From Bacteroidales bacterium (GTDB taxonomy: Bacteria > Bacteroidota > Bacteroidia > Bacteroidales > UBA7960), in assembly GCA_003560215.1 (NCBI GenBank), contig PWIY01000143.1, positions 1 through 9,630 of the forward strand: DNA of 9,630 nucleotides. The letters are read 5' to 3'. The notes beneath the pieces were generated by a model that saw only the letters and a program-made list of their open reading frames with translations, made no database searches and had not been told where the DNA came from. This document shows, one piece after another, positions 6,333 through 9,630 of this stretch; within the stretch, counting starts at the first letter, position 1, and each line of letters opens with the position of its first letter. The position numbers were made by a program, and so were the translations under genes.

Positions 6333-9050
6333 ATGAGTGAAGAAAGACCATTTGGTGATGATCAGTCTCCCCTGCCTGATAATCAAGGAGGGAAGGAAGT
6401 GCCGGGAAATGAACCGGAAGAGGGCTTGAAGGTGACCCGGTTGTCGGGAATGTATCAGGACTGGTTTCTGGATTATGCGTCATATGTAATTCTTGAACGG
6501 GCAGTCCCGTATGTCCGTGATGGTCTGAAACCTGTCCAGCGCCGAATCCTTCATGCCATGAAAGAGCTCGATGACGGACGTTTTAACAAGGTGGCCAACA
6601 TCATCGGCCACACCATGAAATATCACCCGCACGGAGATGCGTCAATTGGCGATGCACTCGTCCAGCTTGGGCAAAAAGATTTGCTTGTTGATACACAGGG
6701 CAACTGGGGGAATATCCTTACAGGCGACAGTTCAGCTGCCCCGCGGTATATTGAAGCCCGGCCGTCAAAATTTGCCCACGAGGTGCTTTACAATCCCAAA
6801 ACAACCACCTGGAAAACCAGTTATGATGGCCGGAATAAAGAGCCACTTTGTTTACCGGTTAAATTTCCTTTGCTGCTGGCCCAGGGGGTGGAAGGGATTG
6901 CTGTGGGCCTGGCCTCCAAAATTTTGCCGCACAATTTTAACGAGCTGATTGATGCTTCCATCGAATACCTTAAGGGGGGTGAACCGGACATTGTCCCCGA
7001 TTTCCCTTCAGGGGGGCTTGCCGATTTTTCAAAATACAACGGAGGGATGCGTGGTGGCAAGGTGCGCATACGCGCCCGGATCAGCATCCAGGACAGAAAG
7101 ACATTGGTGATCAATGAGATCCCATACGGTACCACGACCACCAGCCTGATGGAAAGTATTGTGGCAGCCAATGACAAGGGCAAAATCAAAATCAAAAAAA
7201 TTGAGGACAATACGGCGGAGCATGTGGAGATCATGGTCCATCTGGCCCCGGGGATTTCACCGGATCAGGCCATCGATGCCCTTTACCTCTTTACCGATTG
7301 CGAAATCGGGATATCTCCCAATTGCTGTGTGATACAGGATGACAAGCCTGCTTTCCTGAGTGTGAATGAGGTGTTGAAGATTTCGGCAGACAATACCGTC
7401 GATCTCCTCAGGAGGGAGCTTGAGATTGAACGCGGAGAGCTGATGGAACAGCTCCTGTTTGCCAGCCTGGAAAAAATATTCATTGAGGAGCGCATTTATC
7501 GCGACATTGAAGAATGTGACACCTGGGAATCGGTAATTGAAACCATTGAGAAAGGCCTGGAGCCCTTTAAAGCACAATTTTACCGGGAAATTGTCCGCGA
7601 CGATATCATCCGGCTGACAGAAATCCGGATCAAGCGGATATCACGTTACGATGCATTCAAGGCAGACAAAGAGGTCAGGTCATTGCAGGAACGGCTTGAA
7701 AAGGTGAATGGCTATCTGAAGGACCTGGTTGCTTATGCCATCGATTATTTCAGGTCGGTGAAAAGGAAGTTCGGAAAAGGCAGGGAAAGAAAGACGGAGA
7801 TCCGCTATTTCGACAGCATTGATGCATCGCGGGTGGCGGTCGCCAACGCGAGGCTTTATGTGAACCGTGAAGAGGGTTTTGCCGGAACTGCACTTAAGAA
7901 AGATGAGTTTGTTTGTGAATGTTCCGATCTGGATGACATCATTGTATTTCGCGAGGATGGTACATATGTCGTTACGAAGGTGACAGAAAAGTCATTTGTG
8001 GGGAAGAACATCATTCACATCGGGGTGTTTGAACGCAATGATGAACGCACCATATACAATGTGATTTACCGTGACGGCAAGGCCGGGGCCACATATATGA
8101 AACGTTTTCCGGTGAAAGGGGTAACCCGTGACAAGGAATATGATCTGACAAAAGGAAGCAGCGGAAGCAGGGTGTTGTACTTTTCGGCGAACCCCAATGG
8201 TGAGGCTGAGGTGGTAACAGTATACCTCCGGCATAAACCACGGTTGAAGAAAACTGCGCTGGATCTGGACTTCAGTGACCTGGCCATCAAAGGACGGGGA
8301 GCTGCCGGGAACATCCTTACCAAACATGCCGTTCGGCGCATTGCCATGAAGGATGCCGGTGTATCCACACTCGGAGCCATGGATGTCTGGTTTGATGAAG
8401 CTGTACTGCGCCTGAATTCGGATAAAAGGGGCAATTATCTCGGGGCATTCAAGGGAGATGAGAAAATACTGGCCATTTATCGTGATGGTCAGTATCGGGT
8501 GATGAATTTTGATTTGTCCAATCACTTTGAGGAGAACCCCCTGGTGCTGCAGAAACTGCACCCCGGAACCATCATAACGGCAGTTTACTTTGACGGGGAA
8601 AAAGGACACCACTACATCAAGCGTTTTGAACCTGAGGCAAACGGGAAATTTATTGATTTTCTAAACGGACAAGGGACCTCCCTGTTGCTTGTCTCTACGG
8701 ACAAACATCCCAGGTTGCTTGTTACTTTTCCTTTTTCCGAAAGAAGACAAAAAACACAGGAGGAAATTGACGTGCCCGAATTCATCGCGGTAAAAAGCCA
8801 GAAAGCCCGCGGGAAGCGGATTTCTTCGACCAAACCGGAAAAGGTTAGCTGGTTGGAGCCTCAACCCGATGAAACAAAACCGGATGATGATTCCGGAAGT
8901 CAAACGGATTCCGGAACTCTGAAAGAGCCGCAGCAGGAAGGAGCAGGGAGCGAGGACAAGGATGCTTCCGGAACTGATCCTGAAAAGGAGGGAAGGAAGG
9001 GTACCCCGGACGACAAAGAAAAGCAAATACGCCTTGACCTTGACCTGTAA
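6333..9050 (+). CDS. parC: DNA topoisomerase IV subunit A (type IIA topoisomerase, ParC-like)
   Basis: A 905-residue A subunit of a type IIA topoisomerase. With its ATPase partner (ParE, not in this window) it passes one DNA duplex through another, mainly to separate daughter chromosomes. The winged-helix/tower part spans about residues 33-490. Tyr139 in AAPRYIE is the DNA-cleaving tyrosine, next to Arg138. YHPHGDASIGD (97-107) is the quinolone-contact region, and IPYGTT (263-268) is a conserved core motif. The C-terminal pinwheel (about 500-800) has blade repeats such as FREDGTYVVTKV and YRDGQYRVM. The gyrase signature QRRGGRG is absent; KGRGAAGN (654-660, with flanking residues) stands in a similar place, which favours Topo IV over gyrase. 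Residues about 805-905 form a charged, low-complexity tail ending in LDLDL. The open frame extends up to a TTG at 6294, but ATG at 6333 (MSEERPFG) is preferred: TTG would add hydrophobic residues before an acidic start and would lie almost on the predicted transcription start. Confidence 0.95.
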   Translation: MSEERPFGDDQSPLPDNQGGKEVPGNEPEEGLKVTRLSGMYQDWFLDYASYVILERAVPYVRDGLKPVQRRILHAMKELDDGRFNKVANIIGHTMKYHPHGDASIGDALVQLGQKDLLVDTQGNWGNILTGDSSAAPRYIEARPSKFAHEVLYNPKTTTWKTSYDGRNKEPLCLPVKFPLLLAQGVEGIAVGLASKILPHNFNELIDASIEYLKGGEPDIVPDFPSGGLADFSKYNGGMRGGKVRIRARISIQDRKTLVINEIPYGTTTTSLMESIVAANDKGKIKIKKIEDNTAEHVEIMVHLAPGISPDQAIDALYLFTDCEIGISPNCCVIQDDKPAFLSVNEVLKISADNTVDLLRRELEIERGELMEQLLFASLEKIFIEERIYRDIEECDTWESVIETIEKGLEPFKAQFYREIVRDDIIRLTEIRIKRISRYDAFKADKEVRSLQERLEKVNGYLKDLVAYAIDYFRSVKRKFGKGRERKTEIRYFDSIDASRVAVANARLYVNREEGFAGTALKKDEFVCECSDLDDIIVFREDGTYVVTKVTEKSFVGKNIIHIGVFERNDERTIYNVIYRDGKAGATYMKRFPVKGVTRDKEYDLTKGSSGSRVLYFSANPNGEAEVVTVYLRHKPRLKKTALDLDFSDLAIKGRGAAGNILTKHAVRRIAMKDAGVSTLGAMDVWFDEAVLRLNSDKRGNYLGAFKGDEKILAIYRDGQYRVMNFDLSNHFEENPLVLQKLHPGTIITAVYFDGEKGHHYIKRFEPEANGKFIDFLNGQGTSLLLVSTDKHPRLLVTFPFSERRQKTQEEIDVPEFIAVKSQKARGKRISSTKPEKVSWLEPQPDETKPDDDSGSQTDSGTLKEPQQEGAGSEDKDASGTDPEKEGRKGTPDDKEKQIRLDLDL
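8891..8973. repeat. Three copies of the palindrome TTCCGGAA in the parC tail
   Basis: TTCCGGAA occurs at 8891-8898, 8909-8916 and 8966-8973, the first two 18 bases apart. All three are read in the same frame and encode Ser-Gly within DDSGS, TDSGT and DASGT. They look like small internal duplications in a disordered protein tail; a DNA-level role is possible but not supported by anything else. Confidence 0.6.
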
Positions 9051-9082
9051 CCCTGAATCATGCATGAAACCCCGGCCCTGAA

Positions 9083-9630
9083 ATGATTAAAATTGGCATT
9101 AACGGATTCGGACGCATCGGTAAGCTGGTATTCCGGCTGATTCATGAACGCACCGACATGGAGGTAGTGGCTGTAAATGACCCCATGATGATGCGTGCAC
9201 TGGTACATTTGCTGAAATATGATACAGTTCATGGAGGGTTCGGACACCAGGTAAAAGGAGATGAGCATCATAACCTGTTACATGTCAACGGGCAATGCAT
9301 TAGAAAATACGCCCGTTTTCATCCGGATAAAATCCCCTGGGATGAACATGGGGTGGACGTGGTGATTGAATCGTCGGGCGCTTTTCTGACACGGGATGTG
9401 CTGCAGGGGCATTTGAAACCCGGGGTGAAAAAGGTGATTCTCTCTTGCCCGCCCAAAGAACCTCTGGACAATATGGTGGTTCTTGGTGTAAACGAATCCA
9501 CACTTTCTTCAGAGCAAGTAATCGTGTCAAATGCTTCATGTACAACCAATTGCATTGCCCCGGTTATGAAAGTGATCGATTCATATGCCAGTATTGACCG
9601 CGGTATGATGAATACGGTACATCCTTATAC
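9083..9630 (+). CDS. gap: Type I glyceraldehyde-3-phosphate dehydrogenase, 3' end missing
   Basis: The first 182 codons of a GAPDH, cut by the right edge. A full protein would be about 335 residues. The enzyme oxidises and phosphorylates glyceraldehyde-3-phosphate to 1,3-bisphosphoglycerate with NAD in cytoplasmic glycolysis. The Rossmann motif INGFGRIG (6-13) opens the protein. Asp33 in VNDP is the residue that normally favours NAD over NADP. LLKYDTVHG (43-51) is the usual family segment. The catalytic Cys is Cys153 in SNASCTTNC, and His180 in TVHPYT is its partner; the 27-residue spacing equals that of Cys149/His176 in the reference enzymes. The phosphate-site segment reads SCPPKEP where most homologues have SAPAKD or similar, and Pro181 replaces the more usual Ala or Ser after the His. 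The ATG lies 32 bases after parC without a Shine-Dalgarno sequence or visible terminator between them, so transcription with parC is possible. Two upstream ATGs in the gap run into stops at once. Confidence 0.95.
   Translation, partial: MIKIGINGFGRIGKLVFRLIHERTDMEVVAVNDPMMMRALVHLLKYDTVHGGFGHQVKGDEHHNLLHVNGQCIRKYARFHPDKIPWDEHGVDVVIESSGAFLTRDVLQGHLKPGVKKVILSCPPKEPLDNMVVLGVNESTLSSEQVIVSNASCTTNCIAPVMKVIDSYASIDRGMMNTVHPY

Noticed and set aside
7992..8612. A 206-codon minus-strand open frame inside parC
   Set aside because: It lies opposite conserved ParC pinwheel repeats, and the predicted protein shows no family features, so it is a shadow frame.
9058..9067. Ten-base palindrome TCATGCATGA between parC and gap
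   Set aside because: Too short to carry weight, not followed by a U run, and not matching a known operator that I can name.

Overview
The window looks like an ordinary chromosomal stretch from a member of the Bacteroidota. The evidence is a ParC-type topoisomerase with the sequence character of that phylum, a solitary BatA-domain membrane protein, a secreted Tricorn-type protease, starts without Shine-Dalgarno sequences behind A/T-rich leaders, and two TAnnTTTG elements that match the -7 box used by the Bacteroidota primary sigma factor. I cannot name a genus.

Layout. The left part (1-3988) is read on the minus strand: a ketoacyl-ACP synthase III-like gene (2912-3988) followed after 11 bases by a large Tricorn-like S41 protease gene (2900 down to 1, cut by the window edge just after its probable catalytic serine). 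The right part is read on the plus strand: a BatA/VWA-like membrane protein (4215-6254), a topoisomerase IV subunit A (parC, 6333-9050) and the first 182 codons of a type I glyceraldehyde-3-phosphate dehydrogenase (9083 to the right edge). A 226-base divergent intergenic region (3989-4214) separates the two blocks. It carries a good promoter candidate for the BatA-domain gene, whose -7 box is one half of a perfect 16-base palindrome.

How the genes relate. The synthase and protease are probably co-transcribed, but I see no biochemical link between them. The three plus-strand genes are closely spaced (78 and 32 bases) without a visible terminator. parC has its own -7 element, and gap may be read through from parC. 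The products cover periplasmic or envelope proteolysis, acyl-chain synthesis, an unknown membrane role, chromosome decatenation and central glycolysis, which is a housekeeping mixture rather than a dedicated pathway.

I found no mobile element, CRISPR array, rRNA or tRNA gene, defence system or prophage, and nothing that I would call an undescribed system. The points most worth a second look are the palindromic promoter, the substitution beside the catalytic histidine of the protease, the unusual pairing and Cys context of the synthase, and the orphan BatA protein with an intact metal-site motif.
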